This document shows, piece by piece, positions 15,223 through 29,258 of a stretch of DNA of 64,000 nt (within the stretch, counting starts at the first letter, position 1; each line of letters begins with the position of its first letter). The DNA comes from Streptomyces antibioticus (GTDB lineage: Bacteria; Actinomycetota; Actinomycetes; Streptomycetales; Streptomycetaceae). The stretch lies in NCBI RefSeq assembly GCF_001514065.1, contig NZ_KQ948428.1, forward strand, positions 313,525-377,524, written 5' to 3'. The notes below the pieces were generated by a model, which was not told the origin of the DNA, made no database searches, and was given only the letters and a program-made list of their open reading frames with translations. The position numbers were made by a program, and so were the translations under genes.

Positions 15223-16710
15223 TCAGGCCTTCGCGCAGGCCTGCCCGTTCAACGTCACGTCGTACCCCGGCGAGTTCGTCCCCTGCCAGGAGGCGATGAA
15301 GCCGAAGGCGAAGTCGGCGCCCGCCGCGACGGTCCTGTTGTAGTCGGCGGCGGAGGCGGTGACACGGGAGCCGCTCTGGGAGAAGTTCCCGTCCCACATC
15401 TCGCCGACCTGCTGGCCGTCCTTGAAGGACCAGGCGACCCGCCAGTCGTCGAGGGCGTCCTCGGTGGTGACGGTCACGGTGGCCTGGAAACCGTCGGGCC
15501 ACTGGTTGACGAGCGTGTACTTGTACGTGCAGGCGGCGCGTGCGGTCGTCGGGCCCGGCGCCGGCTTGTCGTCGTCCTGCGCGGCGGAGGACTTGGTGCC
15601 CTGGGGTTCGGGGTCGGGGTTCCTCCGGGTGGGCGAGCCCTGGGTGGCGCTGGCGGAGGGGGTCTTGGAGCCCGACGGTGTGGCGCTCGCGGACGGCAGG
15701 GTGGTGCCGGGGTCGGCCGCGACGGGCTGGCGGTCGGCGGAGTCGCCAGGGGGCGCGGCGCCGTCGTCCATGCCGCCCTTGCCGAAGGGCATCATCGAGA
15801 CGCCGAGGGCCAGCAACGACACCAGTACGGCGGTGACGAGGAGGCTGTTGCGCACGACCCGCGCCTTCTGCGCACCGGGGTTCGGCGGCCCGGCGTCGAC
15901 CGGTTCCGGGCGTCCGGCGCCCAGCCGCACCTCGGCGGCGCGGCGCCGGCGCTCCAGGTAGGCGAGGCCGCCCCAGCCGATGACCCCGCCGGCGAGGGCC
16001 GCGGGCAGCCCGCCGCCGTGCAGCCGCAGACAGGCGGCGGCCTCGGCGCACTGCACGCAGGTGGCGAGGTGCCGGGAGAGGTCCTCGGGGGTGTCGGCGC
16101 CGGCGGACCGGGTGACCGCGTCGAGGAGCCGGGCGTAGCTGCGGCACTGCGCGGCCATCGGGGTGTCGAGGTGGTTGCGGTGGCTGCGGTCCCTGAACAG
16201 GCCGCGCACCTGGGCGAGTTCCTCGGACACGGTGGCCGGGTCGAGGCCGAGCCGGCGGGCCACCACGGACAGCGGCAGTGCCTCGACCTCGGCCAGCCAG
16301 AGCAGGTCGGCGTCGTGTTCCTGCATGTCGCGCAACCCGCGCAGGGCGAGCGGGCGTTGGAGCGGCGGGCCGGTGTAGCGGTCGGCCTTCTCGGAGTTGA
16401 GCCAGAGCCGCAGGTCGGGGTCGAGCTTGTGGCCCTGCCCGTCGGTCTCCCAGGCGGCCGCCGTGGTGCGCACCGCGGTCAGCAGCAGTGGGATCATGGG
16501 CAGTCGGGGCGCCCGCCGGCCGACACCGCGGCCCGGGCCCGCCTCGGCCGCCTTGACCTCGCGCATGCCGAGCGTGAAGGCCTCCGTGGACAGTTGGTTG
16601 GCCGCGGTGGACCCGGACGTGCACAGGTCGGCATAGGAGAGGACCGCGTCCCAGCACTCCGAGAACAGGGCGGCCTCGGTGGCGTCATGGGGGGTCGGCA
16701 GGTCGGGCAT
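15223..16710 (-). CDS. Transmembrane chimera: sigma-like HTH, zinc anti-sigma-like motif, membrane segment, extracellular CBM2
   Basis: 495 residues from the ATG ending at 16710 (AGGAGA 4 bases upstream). Residues 1-120 resemble the front of an ECF-type regulator, and 138-175 form a sigma-region-4-like HTH (LPLSVVARRLGLDPATVSEELAQVR). Residues 189-221 carry Cys189 and the H-xxx-C-xx-C signature His214, Cys218, Cys221 (RHLATCVQC) of zinc anti-sigma domains. A weak hydrophobic stretch at 232-251 ends in ERRRR. The convincing membrane segment is about 288-306 (SLLVTAVLVSLLALGVSMM). A Ser/Pro-rich linker leads to a CBM2-type module, 394-493, bounded by two cysteines and with the exposed-tryptophan pattern of cellulose/chitin/xylan binders (NQW, WRVAWSF, MWDGNF, SWQGT). 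It looks like a polysaccharide-sensing switch in one chain. Targets are unknown. Confidence 0.85.
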   Translation of the reverse strand: MPDLPTPHDATEAALFSECWDAVLSYADLCTSGSTAANQLSTEAFTLGMREVKAAEAGPGRGVGRRAPRLPMIPLLLTAVRTTAAAWETDGQGHKLDPDLRLWLNSEKADRYTGPPLQRPLALRGLRDMQEHDADLLWLAEVEALPLSVVARRLGLDPATVSEELAQVRGLFRDRSHRNHLDTPMAAQCRSYARLLDAVTRSAGADTPEDLSRHLATCVQCAEAAACLRLHGGGLPAALAGGVIGWGGLAYLERRRRAAEVRLGAGRPEPVDAGPPNPGAQKARVVRNSLLVTAVLVSLLALGVSMMPFGKGGMDDGAAPPGDSADRQPVAADPGTTLPSASATPSGSKTPSASATQGSPTRRNPDPEPQGTKSSAAQDDDKPAPGPTTARAACTYKYTLVNQWPDGFQATVTVTTEDALDDWRVAWSFKDGQQVGEMWDGNFSQSGSRVTASAADYNRTVAAGADFAFGFIASWQGTNSPGYDVTLNGQACAKA

Positions 16711-16924
16711 CGGTCTCCTGCATCCAGAGCGAGTCAACTCACCTTATTGGCAACGGAGTTGCGGGGAACCTCGCGACAGCGCATGAGCTTTTCACGGGTT
16801 CCACACAACTGACAAGCGGGCTATTCAAATCCGGTTACCGGGAGTCGACGAACGCCCACGTCACGTTGCCCTTGTTGTGCCTGTTGCGCCAGTTCCTCGT
16901 GGTGTCACTTCTGGATACATACGC

Positions 16925-16960
16925 AAAGAAGGCCCGGACGTCTCGATCCGGACCTTCTTT
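16925..16960 (-). terminator. Terminator downstream of radical SAM gene
   Basis: AAAGAAGG-C-CCGGA pairs with TCCGG-A-CCTTCTTT (13 paired bases, one mismatch, 8-base loop), 45 bp past the minus-strand stop at 17005. The outer A/T pairs give a short U tract in the RNA. The remaining spacer 16711-16924 (upstream of the CBM2 chimera) holds its promoter region. I see no complete gene there. Confidence 0.8.
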
Positions 16961-17004
16961 TCCGCGGGAGTCGTCGACGACCCGCCTTCCCCGAGAACCC
17001 GCGG

Positions 17005-18324
17005 CTACGCCTCGGCCGGCTCCTGCGCCGGCAGGCTGTCCATGAAGGAGCTCACGGAGAAGACCGCGCGGCCGGCGCCGGGCTCACCGTAGCCGGGGGG
17101 CGAGGAGAGGCCGAACTCCTCCATCGTCTGGCGATAGGCCTGGAGCAGCCGGATGTGGTACTCCAGCGGCGCACCCTGCGGGTTGGCCTTGCCGAGCGGG
17201 GTCGTCGGCTCCGGGCACCAGGTGGTGAAGCGGGGCGTGATGCCCTGCGACATGAAGAAGCGCAGGCCCTCCGTGGTCGAGGCGATTGCCTCGTCGACCG
17301 TCTTGAAGCCGAAGGGCTCGGCCATCTCCACGCCGGCCACGAAGTTGGGGATGACGTTGCGGGCGCCGAAGATCTCCGCCGAGTCGAGGATGCGCTTGTG
17401 CCACTCGTCGCGGCCGACGTAGCGCTCCTTGCCCGGGCAGTACATCTTGAACAGATACTCGTCCCACACCTCGTAGTTGGGGTGGTAGATCTGCACGCCG
17501 TAGTCCTTGAACCGCTGCACGTCGTCCTTGGGCAGCGCCTGGGCGACGACCTTGCCGATCCAGCGGCCCGGGAAGCGCTCCTCGATGGCCTTCGCGTAGT
17601 GGCCGTAGAAGTCGGCCTCGTCGCGCCCGGAGACGGTCTTGGTGATCGCGCCGCCGGTGAGCGTGTACGCGGTCGACGCCTTCTGGGTGTCGTACCGGTC
17701 GATGATCTCCAGGGCTTCGAGGACCTCCTCGACGTCCTTCACACCCGTGTACGGCCGGCCCGCCGCCTTGTGCTGGCGCCAGTTGTGGTTGATGTCGCAG
17801 TACTGGCACTCCTCCTTGGCGCCGAAGTACTGGCACACCCGGAAGACCGTCAGATAGATGAGGTAGCCCCACTGGATGGTCGGGGCGACCTCCATCACGG
17901 ACTTCCCGTTGGAGAGCTTGTGCTTGTAGTACTCCGGCATCGGCGGCACACCGACGTCGGCGATCCGCTTGCCGTCGAGGTAGAGGCCGAGCATGCCGCT
18001 GTCGTCGGCGGCGACGCGGTACGGCGAGGCCGGGTTCACGCGCACGGAGACGACGGTGCGGCGCAGGTCGTACGGCCCGCCGGTGAGGATGATCTCCTCC
18101 GGCGGGCGGCGCAGCGCGGCCTCGCCGAGCTCGGGGAGGGTGCCGTGGTCGAAGGAGAAGATGAAGTACGACTTCGGCTTGACCTCACCGCCCTCGTTGT
18201 CACTGAGGGCGGACGGGTCGAAGGCCACCCCGCCCCGGAGCAGATCCTCCTTGAAGACGGCCTCCCGCGGTACGTGCGGGAACCTCTCCATCAGATCTTC
18301 GACCAGCGCGGTACGGCTGCCCAT
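17005..18324 (-). CDS. Radical SAM enzyme with expanded CX8CX2C cluster motif
   Basis: 439 residues, ATG ending at 18324 with GGAGGAG 7 bases upstream. The iron-sulfur site is Cys164, Cys173, Cys176 (RVCQYFGAKEECQYC), spaced C-x8-C-x2-C instead of the canonical C-x3-C-x2-C; the hydrophobic residue before the last Cys is aromatic, as in the family. The glycine-rich SAM-contact strand may be TAYTLTGGAI, and a beta strand with IGKVVAQALPKDD follows. Further cysteines at MYCPGKERY and WCPEPTTPLG could hold a second site. The first 160 residues are an N-terminal extension of unknown function. I recognise it as a conserved streptomycete radical SAM protein of unknown substrate. There is no precursor-peptide gene beside it, so a RiPP role is unsupported. 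Confidence 0.88.
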   Translation of the reverse strand: MGSRTALVEDLMERFPHVPREAVFKEDLLRGGVAFDPSALSDNEGGEVKPKSYFIFSFDHGTLPELGEAALRRPPEEIILTGGPYDLRRTVVSVRVNPASPYRVAADDSGMLGLYLDGKRIADVGVPPMPEYYKHKLSNGKSVMEVAPTIQWGYLIYLTVFRVCQYFGAKEECQYCDINHNWRQHKAAGRPYTGVKDVEEVLEALEIIDRYDTQKASTAYTLTGGAITKTVSGRDEADFYGHYAKAIEERFPGRWIGKVVAQALPKDDVQRFKDYGVQIYHPNYEVWDEYLFKMYCPGKERYVGRDEWHKRILDSAEIFGARNVIPNFVAGVEMAEPFGFKTVDEAIASTTEGLRFFMSQGITPRFTTWCPEPTTPLGKANPQGAPLEYHIRLLQAYRQTMEEFGLSSPPGYGEPGAGRAVFSVSSFMDSLPAQEPAEA

Positions 18325-18382
18325 CCGTCATCTCCTCCCGGCTAAGGCGTTCGACTCCTCACGGTATGCCCCCGCCCGCCCG

Positions 18383-19045
18383 TCACGCGTACCGGGTCCC
18401 CTCGCGACGCGCGATATGTGACGGTACAGGCGTTTCGGCGGCCAGTGCGGGGTCCGCGACCGGCGCTCCCCACACGGAGGTGAGCGGAAGCACACCGGCC
18501 CACAGACCCAGCTCCGCGTCGGGGCCGTCACCGTCCTCGGGCGGACCGGTACGGATCTTGACCGAGGCCTCTTCGAGGGAGAGGGCGAGGAGGGTGGTGG
18601 CGGCGAGCTCTTTGCGGCTCGGCCGGCGGGCGTACGACCACTGCCCTGGCGTCGCGTGTTCGGTGAGCCGGCGGAGGCCTTCGAGCTTCTCCTCAGGGTC
18701 GGTGACCTTGCGGGCCTCGCCGTGGATCATCGCGCTGCGGTAGTTCACCCCGTGCTCGAAGACGGACCGGGCGAGGACGAGGCCGTCCACGTGCGTGACG
18801 GTGACGCAGACCGGCGTCCCGCCCGCGAGGCTGCGGCTCGCCACGGAGCCGTGGAGGTAGAGGTGCCGCTCGTCCCGCCCGTAGACGGTCGGCACGACCA
18901 GGGGCCGCCCCTCGACGACCACACCCAGATGGCAGACGAACCCGGCGTCGAGGATCGCGTTCAGGTCGGCCCGGTCGAGGCTGCCCTGCGCTCGCAGGCG
19001 GCGGTGCCGGGTGAGGTCGGTGTCGGGGAGCGGGTCGAGAGTCAT
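18383..19045 (-). CDS. Pyridoxamine 5'-phosphate oxidase-family (FMN-binding split barrel) protein
   Basis: 220 residues with the FMN split-barrel pattern: LNAILDAGFVCHLGVVVEGRPLVVPTVYGRDERHLYLHGSV is split across the first barrel strands, then VCVTVTHVDGLVLARSVFEHGVNYRSAMIHGEA and LRRLTEHATPGQWSYARRPSRKEL, the second half typical of the HugZ-like/Pyridox_2 group. It is usually an FMN-dependent oxidoreductase of unknown substrate rather than true PdxH. The start ATG ending at 19045 has only a weak ribosome site. The gene lies upstream of the radical SAM gene in the same direction (58-bp gap), so they may form an operon. Confidence 0.85.
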   Translation of the reverse strand: MTLDPLPDTDLTRHRRLRAQGSLDRADLNAILDAGFVCHLGVVVEGRPLVVPTVYGRDERHLYLHGSVASRSLAGGTPVCVTVTHVDGLVLARSVFEHGVNYRSAMIHGEARKVTDPEEKLEGLRRLTEHATPGQWSYARRPSRKELAATTLLALSLEEASVKIRTGPPEDGDGPDAELGLWAGVLPLTSVWGAPVADPALAAETPVPSHIARREGTRYA

Positions 19046-19089
19046 GACGAGAGAAGCTACTGATATCGCTGCACCGTCGCCAGATCTTT

Positions 19090-19107
19090 ACGGATATGGA
19101 CATCCGT
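19090..19107. promoter_or_regulatory. Inverted repeat upstream of PPOX-family gene
   Basis: ACGGAT-(6)-ATCCGT lies 45-62 bp upstream of the minus-strand start at 19045, a good place for an operator. No neighbouring regulator gene is an obvious partner. Confidence 0.35.
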
Positions 19108-19137
19108 GCAGCATGAGGACAACGAAAACCGCAGCCG

Positions 19138-21497
<2,360 letters not shown>

Positions 21498-21560
21498 CGC
21501 GAAGGAACCTGGGCGACTGGCTCGAACAAACCCGGGCGGCTGACTTTATAAAGCCCCTTT

Positions 21561-21580
21561 CCTAACCCCTTGTCGAAAGG
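21561..21580 (+). promoter_or_regulatory. Shared upstream element, copy at ROK gene
   Basis: CCTAACCCCTTGTCGAAAGG lies about 78-97 bp upstream of the ROK start. The block AACCCCTTG-T/C-CGAA recurs upstream of the importer gene at 23003-23022. The 160-bp gap around it also has a TTTATAAAG tract that stands out from the GC-rich background. Confidence 0.5.
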
Positions 21581-21657
21581 CTGTGGCGGTCATAGCCTTG
21601 CCGCGCGCCGGTGCCGACGTCGTCCCGGCATGAGCCGAAGGGACGGGGGGCTACCTG

Positions 21658-22902
21658 GTGAAGCGCACCTCACGTGACATCCGCACCGCGAATCGCTACG
21701 AGGTGCTGCGCCAGATCATCGCCGAGTCGCCCACGTCCCGGCAGGAGCTGGCGGCCGCCACCGGACTGAGCCTCGCCACGGTCGCCACGCTCGTCGGTGA
21801 GCTGCTCGACCTGCGGATGATCACGGAGGTCGGTTTCGAGGACTCGGCGGGCGGGCGCCCCCGGGGCCTCGTCGCGGTCAACGCGTCAGGGGGCGCGCTG
21901 ATCGGTGTCGACATCGCGGAGACCTACGTCCATGTCGAGCTGTTCGACCTGGGGCTGAACGTGCTGGCCCGGGCCGAGGAGGACGTCCGGCCCAGCGAGA
22001 GCCGGCCCGAGCAGGTGGTCGGGCATGTGGCCGCGGTCGTCGGCTCGGTGGTCGCGCAGGCCGGGATCGAGGGGGCACGGGTCCTCGGCGTCGGGGTGAG
22101 CGTGCCGGGCCAGGTCGACCGGGCCACCGGTATCTCGGAGTACGCGCCCAACTGGGACTGGCACGACGTGCCGCTGCTCGACCTGCTGACCGAGCACATC
22201 GCCTACCCCCTCTATCTGGACAACCCGTTGCGCGCCTCGGCGGTGGCCGAGCTGTGGTTCGGGGCGGCGCGCGGGCGCGGGGACGCCGTGGTGGTCAACC
22301 TCGGGACCGGTGTGGGCTCCGGGCTGGTCCTCGGCGGCGGGCTGCACCGGGGGGTCAGCAACAGCGCCGGCGAGTGGGGCCACACCACCATCGTGCTGGA
22401 CGGCCGGCTGTGCCGCTGCGGCAAGAACGGGTGCGTGGAGGCGTACGTCGGCGCGTCCGGGATCATGCTGACCCTGCGCGAGACGGGCGCCGACAGTCCG
22501 CTGCTGCACCCGGAGGACCAGACGGCGACGATCGCCGCGCTGGCGCGGGGGCTGGCCGAGCGGGACCCGGTGGCGGTCAAGGTGGTCCGCGACACCGTCC
22601 GCTATCTCGGCGCCGGCATCGCCGACCTGGTCAACCTGTTCAACCCGGAAGTGGTCGTGCTCAGCAGCTGGGTCGCGGCCGCGCTCGGCGAGCCCCTGGT
22701 CGAGGAGGTGCGCGAGGCCGTCGCCCGGCACGCGCTGCCCCGCCCGAACGCCGCCACCGAGATCGTCCTCTCCCCGATCCCCACCGACCCGGTGTGCCTG
22801 GGCGCGGCCACGTTCGCGCTCGAAGGGGCCCTCCAGTCGGTCGGGCAGAGGCAGCAGAAACGCACCCCGTCGGCGCGAGCCAAAGCCCGGAACCGCCAGT
22901 AG
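21658..22902 (+). CDS. ROK-family transcriptional regulator
   Basis: 414 residues from a GTG preceded by GGGGGG. A winged HTH lies at about 15-60 (TSRQELAAATGLSLATVATLVGELLDL). The ROK sugar-kinase-like fold follows: a phosphate-binding loop VVNLGTGVGSGLVLGGGL, the sugar-contact EWGHTTI, and the zinc-type cluster CRCGKNGCVEAY. With an HTH present and a position just upstream of a sugar ABC importer and beta-galactosidase, this is a XylR/NagC-like repressor rather than a kinase. Its effector is probably the imported sugar. A common element in front of this gene and the binding-protein gene suggests self-regulation and control of the importer. Confidence 0.92.
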   Translation: MKRTSRDIRTANRYEVLRQIIAESPTSRQELAAATGLSLATVATLVGELLDLRMITEVGFEDSAGGRPRGLVAVNASGGALIGVDIAETYVHVELFDLGLNVLARAEEDVRPSESRPEQVVGHVAAVVGSVVAQAGIEGARVLGVGVSVPGQVDRATGISEYAPNWDWHDVPLLDLLTEHIAYPLYLDNPLRASAVAELWFGAARGRGDAVVVNLGTGVGSGLVLGGGLHRGVSNSAGEWGHTTIVLDGRLCRCGKNGCVEAYVGASGIMLTLRETGADSPLLHPEDQTATIAALARGLAERDPVAVKVVRDTVRYLGAGIADLVNLFNPEVVVLSSWVAAALGEPLVEEVREAVARHALPRPNAATEIVLSPIPTDPVCLGAATFALEGALQSVGQRQQKRTPSARAKARNRQ

Positions 22903-23002
22903 TCGAGGCCCCTGAAAGAGGGTCGCGGGCCGCCGGGACGACGGTCCGCGCCTCGCGACGTCCGACATCCCGAACGTCGCACAACGCTTCGCACAGACTT
23001 CG

Positions 23003-23022
23003 TCCAACCCCTTGCCGAAGCC
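23003..23022 (+). promoter_or_regulatory. Shared upstream element, copy at importer operon
   Basis: TCCAACCCCTTGCCGAAGCC lies 86-105 bp upstream of the binding-protein start, matching the ROK-gene element at 14 of 20 positions with an uninterrupted AACCCCTTG. Next to it GCCTTAGCCGAAGGTTAACG gives a local AT-richer stretch. It is a candidate ROK operator or common promoter. Confidence 0.5.
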
Positions 23023-23107
23023 TTAGCCGAAGGTTAACGTCCCGCACCGCAACTCCTTTTGAGCCATGGGCGCTGAGCCGCAGCCGTACTCGAGACAAGG
23101 ACGTCAC

Positions 23108-24367
23108 ATGTCGGCAATGAGCAACAACAACTGGTCCCGCCGATCCCTCTTCCGGGCCGCGGCGGGCATGGCGGCCGCCGGGACGCTGGCCGCGTGCGGC
23201 AGCAACACCGGCCGTGGCAGCGGCTCCGGGGACACGCTCGTCCAGTACTTCCACGCGTACGGCGAGGCGGGCACCGAGCAGGCCATCAAGCGGTACGCCA
23301 AGGCCTACAAGGACGCCAACGTCACGACCCAGTGGATCACCGGCAGCAACTTCGAGAACAAGCTGTTCCCGGCCCTGCTCACCAAGAACGCGCCCGACGT
23401 CTTCGAGTTCCACCCGCAGCTTCAGCTGGTGACGAGCGGTCAGGTCGCCGACCTGTCCGACATCATCAACCCGGTCAAGGACGACTTCAACCCGGCCGAC
23501 ATCGCCTCGCACACGGTCGACGGGAAGATATACGGCGTCCGGATGATCGACGACCCGCAGTTCTTCTACTACCGCCCCTCGCTGTTCGAGAAGGCCAAGG
23601 TCGAGGTCCCCCAGACGCTGGAGGAGCTGATCGAGGCGGTCGACAAGCTCACCACCGACAAGGTCAAGGGCGCCTTCCTCGGCAACGACCTCACCCCCGT
23701 CCAGAGCCCGCTGATCTGGTCGGCCGGCGCGGACACCCTCAACGCCAAGAACGAGATCGCGTACCACACGGACGCCGTGGCCGACGGTCTCAGCCAGCTC
23801 CGCAAGCTGTTCACCAGCGGCAACCTGCTCCTCGACGCCCCCGCCGACTGGTGGGACCCCTCCGCCTTCACGCAGGGCCTGACCGCGATCCAGTGGTGCG
23901 GCATGTGGGCCATGCCGGTCATCCAGAAGGCGCTCGGCGACGACGTCGGCATCTTCCCCTTCCCGAAGGTCGGCTCGGCCGGCAAGTTCTCGGTCACCAA
24001 CGGCGGTTGGTCGATGTTCGTCAACGCCAAGGGCGACAACGTCGACGCGGCCAAGGAGTACGTGAAGTGGCTGTGGATCGACCAGAAGAAGTACCAGGAG
24101 GACTGGGCGCTCTCCTACGGCTTCCACATCCCGCCGCGCACCTCGATCGCCCAGTCCGCCACCAAGCTCAAGTCGGGTCTGCCGGCTGAGGGCGTCAAGC
24201 TCTTCAGCGAGTACGGCCACTTCGACAACATCGGCTGGACCCAGTCCATGATCACCGCGATCAACGACGTGATCGCCAACTCCGTACGCAAGGGCGGCAG
24301 CCCGGACGCCGCGCTCAGCGCCGCCGACAAGAAGGTCAACGCCGAGCTCAAGAAGCTCTTCGGATAG
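23108..24367 (+). CDS. Sugar ABC transporter substrate-binding lipoprotein
   Basis: 419 residues from the ATG at 23108 (AAGGA 6 bases upstream). The N-terminus has a twin-arginine pair (SRRSLFR) and a lipobox ending LAAC, with Cys30 as the lipidation site, so it is a Tat-exported lipoprotein. The rest is a type-I carbohydrate binding protein (SBP_bac_1): NVTTQWITGSNFENKLFPALLTKNAPDVFEF is split between early strands; FFYYRPSLFEKAKVEVPQTLEEL, WCGMWAMPVIQKAL and NGGWSMFVNAK are typical fold positions. It delivers a sugar to the two permeases that follow. Given the beta-galactosidase at the end of the operon, a beta-galactoside or galacto-oligosaccharide is likely. Confidence 0.95.
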   Translation: MSAMSNNNWSRRSLFRAAAGMAAAGTLAACGSNTGRGSGSGDTLVQYFHAYGEAGTEQAIKRYAKAYKDANVTTQWITGSNFENKLFPALLTKNAPDVFEFHPQLQLVTSGQVADLSDIINPVKDDFNPADIASHTVDGKIYGVRMIDDPQFFYYRPSLFEKAKVEVPQTLEELIEAVDKLTTDKVKGAFLGNDLTPVQSPLIWSAGADTLNAKNEIAYHTDAVADGLSQLRKLFTSGNLLLDAPADWWDPSAFTQGLTAIQWCGMWAMPVIQKALGDDVGIFPFPKVGSAGKFSVTNGGWSMFVNAKGDNVDAAKEYVKWLWIDQKKYQEDWALSYGFHIPPRTSIAQSATKLKSGLPAEGVKLFSEYGHFDNIGWTQSMITAINDVIANSVRKGGSPDAALSAADKKVNAELKKLFG

Positions 24368-24387
24368 GCCGGCGGACGGACCTCGAC

Positions 24388-25349
24388 ATGTCGACCACCA
24401 CCGAGATCGACCTCGCGAACCCCGCCCCGGCCAAGCCTGCGCAGGCGCGGCCGCGGCGGGGCCTGCGGGGCAACGCCACGCTCAACTTCTGGCTGTTCAC
24501 CGGTCCCTTCCTCATCGGCCTGATCGTCTTCGTGTTCGTGCCGATGGGCTGGAGCATCTACCTCAGCTTCTTCGAGGCCCGCTTCACCGTCTCGCCGAGC
24601 AGCTTCATCGGCCTCGACAACTACAAGGCGATCCTCGACAACCCCGACTTCACCGGGTCGCTGGTCACCTTCACCGTCTTCGCCGCGTTCATCGTCCCCA
24701 CCACCTGGGCGCTCTCGCTCGGCCTGGCGCTGCTGGTGCACCGCATCCGGTTCATGAAGGCGTTCTTCCGGTCGGTGTTCTTCCTGCCGACCGCGGTGTC
24801 GTACGTGGCCGCCGCGCTGGTGTGGAAGATGTCCATGTTCAACGGCGTCCGCTTCGGCCTGGCGAACACGATCCTGAGCTGGTTCGGCGTCGACAACGTC
24901 GCCTGGCTCGCCAACCCCGACCCGCCCTGGTACTGGCTGGTCATCGTGACGCTGCGGCTGTGGTTGCAGGCCGGTTTCTACATGATCCTGTTCCTCGCGG
25001 CGCTCCAGAACATCCCGGCCGAGCTGTACGAGGCCGCGTCCATCGACGGCGCCAGGCCGGGCTGGCAGACCTTCCGCTACATCACCCTCCCCCAGCTGCG
25101 CGCCACCTCCACCGCGGTGATCCTGCTGCTGCTGATCGCCGCCTACCAGGCCTTCGACGAGTTCTGGAACCTGCTGGGCAAGGCGACCTGGGGCCAGCCG
25201 CCGCTCGTCGAGCTGTACAAGACGGCACTGGGCGAGAACCAGGACTACGGCCAGGGCAGCGCGGGCGCGGTCATCCTGACCCTGCTCATCCTGATCATCA
25301 CGCTGTTCCAGGGCAAGCTCATGGGCTTCGGAAGGGGTGAGGAGTCCAA

Positions 25350-25353
<4 letters not shown>
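24388..25353 (+). CDS. Sugar ABC transporter permease, MalF-like
   Basis: 321 residues with about six membrane segments, starting WLFTGPFLIGLIVFVFVPMGW. The cytoplasmic EAA loop that docks the ATPase is clear: ELYEAASIDGARPGWQTFRYITLP is split over about residues 211-234. It starts 20 bp after the binding-protein stop, and its own stop overlaps the next start (GTGA). No ATPase gene follows. In Streptomyces such importers commonly use a shared ATPase (MsiK) encoded elsewhere. Confidence 0.95.
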
Positions 25354-29136
<3,783 letters not shown>

Positions 29137-29258
29137 AGACCACTAATCGATTGACCCATTGATCGACTTTTTGACACTGTCGGGACGTCGTCGGCGGCCG
29201 GTCGGCATCTCTGCCGTCCGGCCGCAATTCCTTTTTTCCGCAGAGGAGTTGATGCCAG

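Noticed and set aside
16837-16920. Protein-like stretch ending GNVTWAFVDSR on the minus strand in the spacer before the CBM2 chimera
   Set aside because: No start codon in frame between it and the upstream terminator; too short to call a gene remnant with confidence.
17005-19045. RiPP biosynthesis cluster around the radical SAM enzyme
   Set aside because: No precursor peptide, leader-binding domain, protease or transporter nearby.
29137-29258. Operator in the AT-rich spacer before the ABC-2 exporter
   Set aside because: AATCGATT and TGATCGA look palindromic but the combined repeat has only five matching bases per arm; treated only as a probable promoter region.
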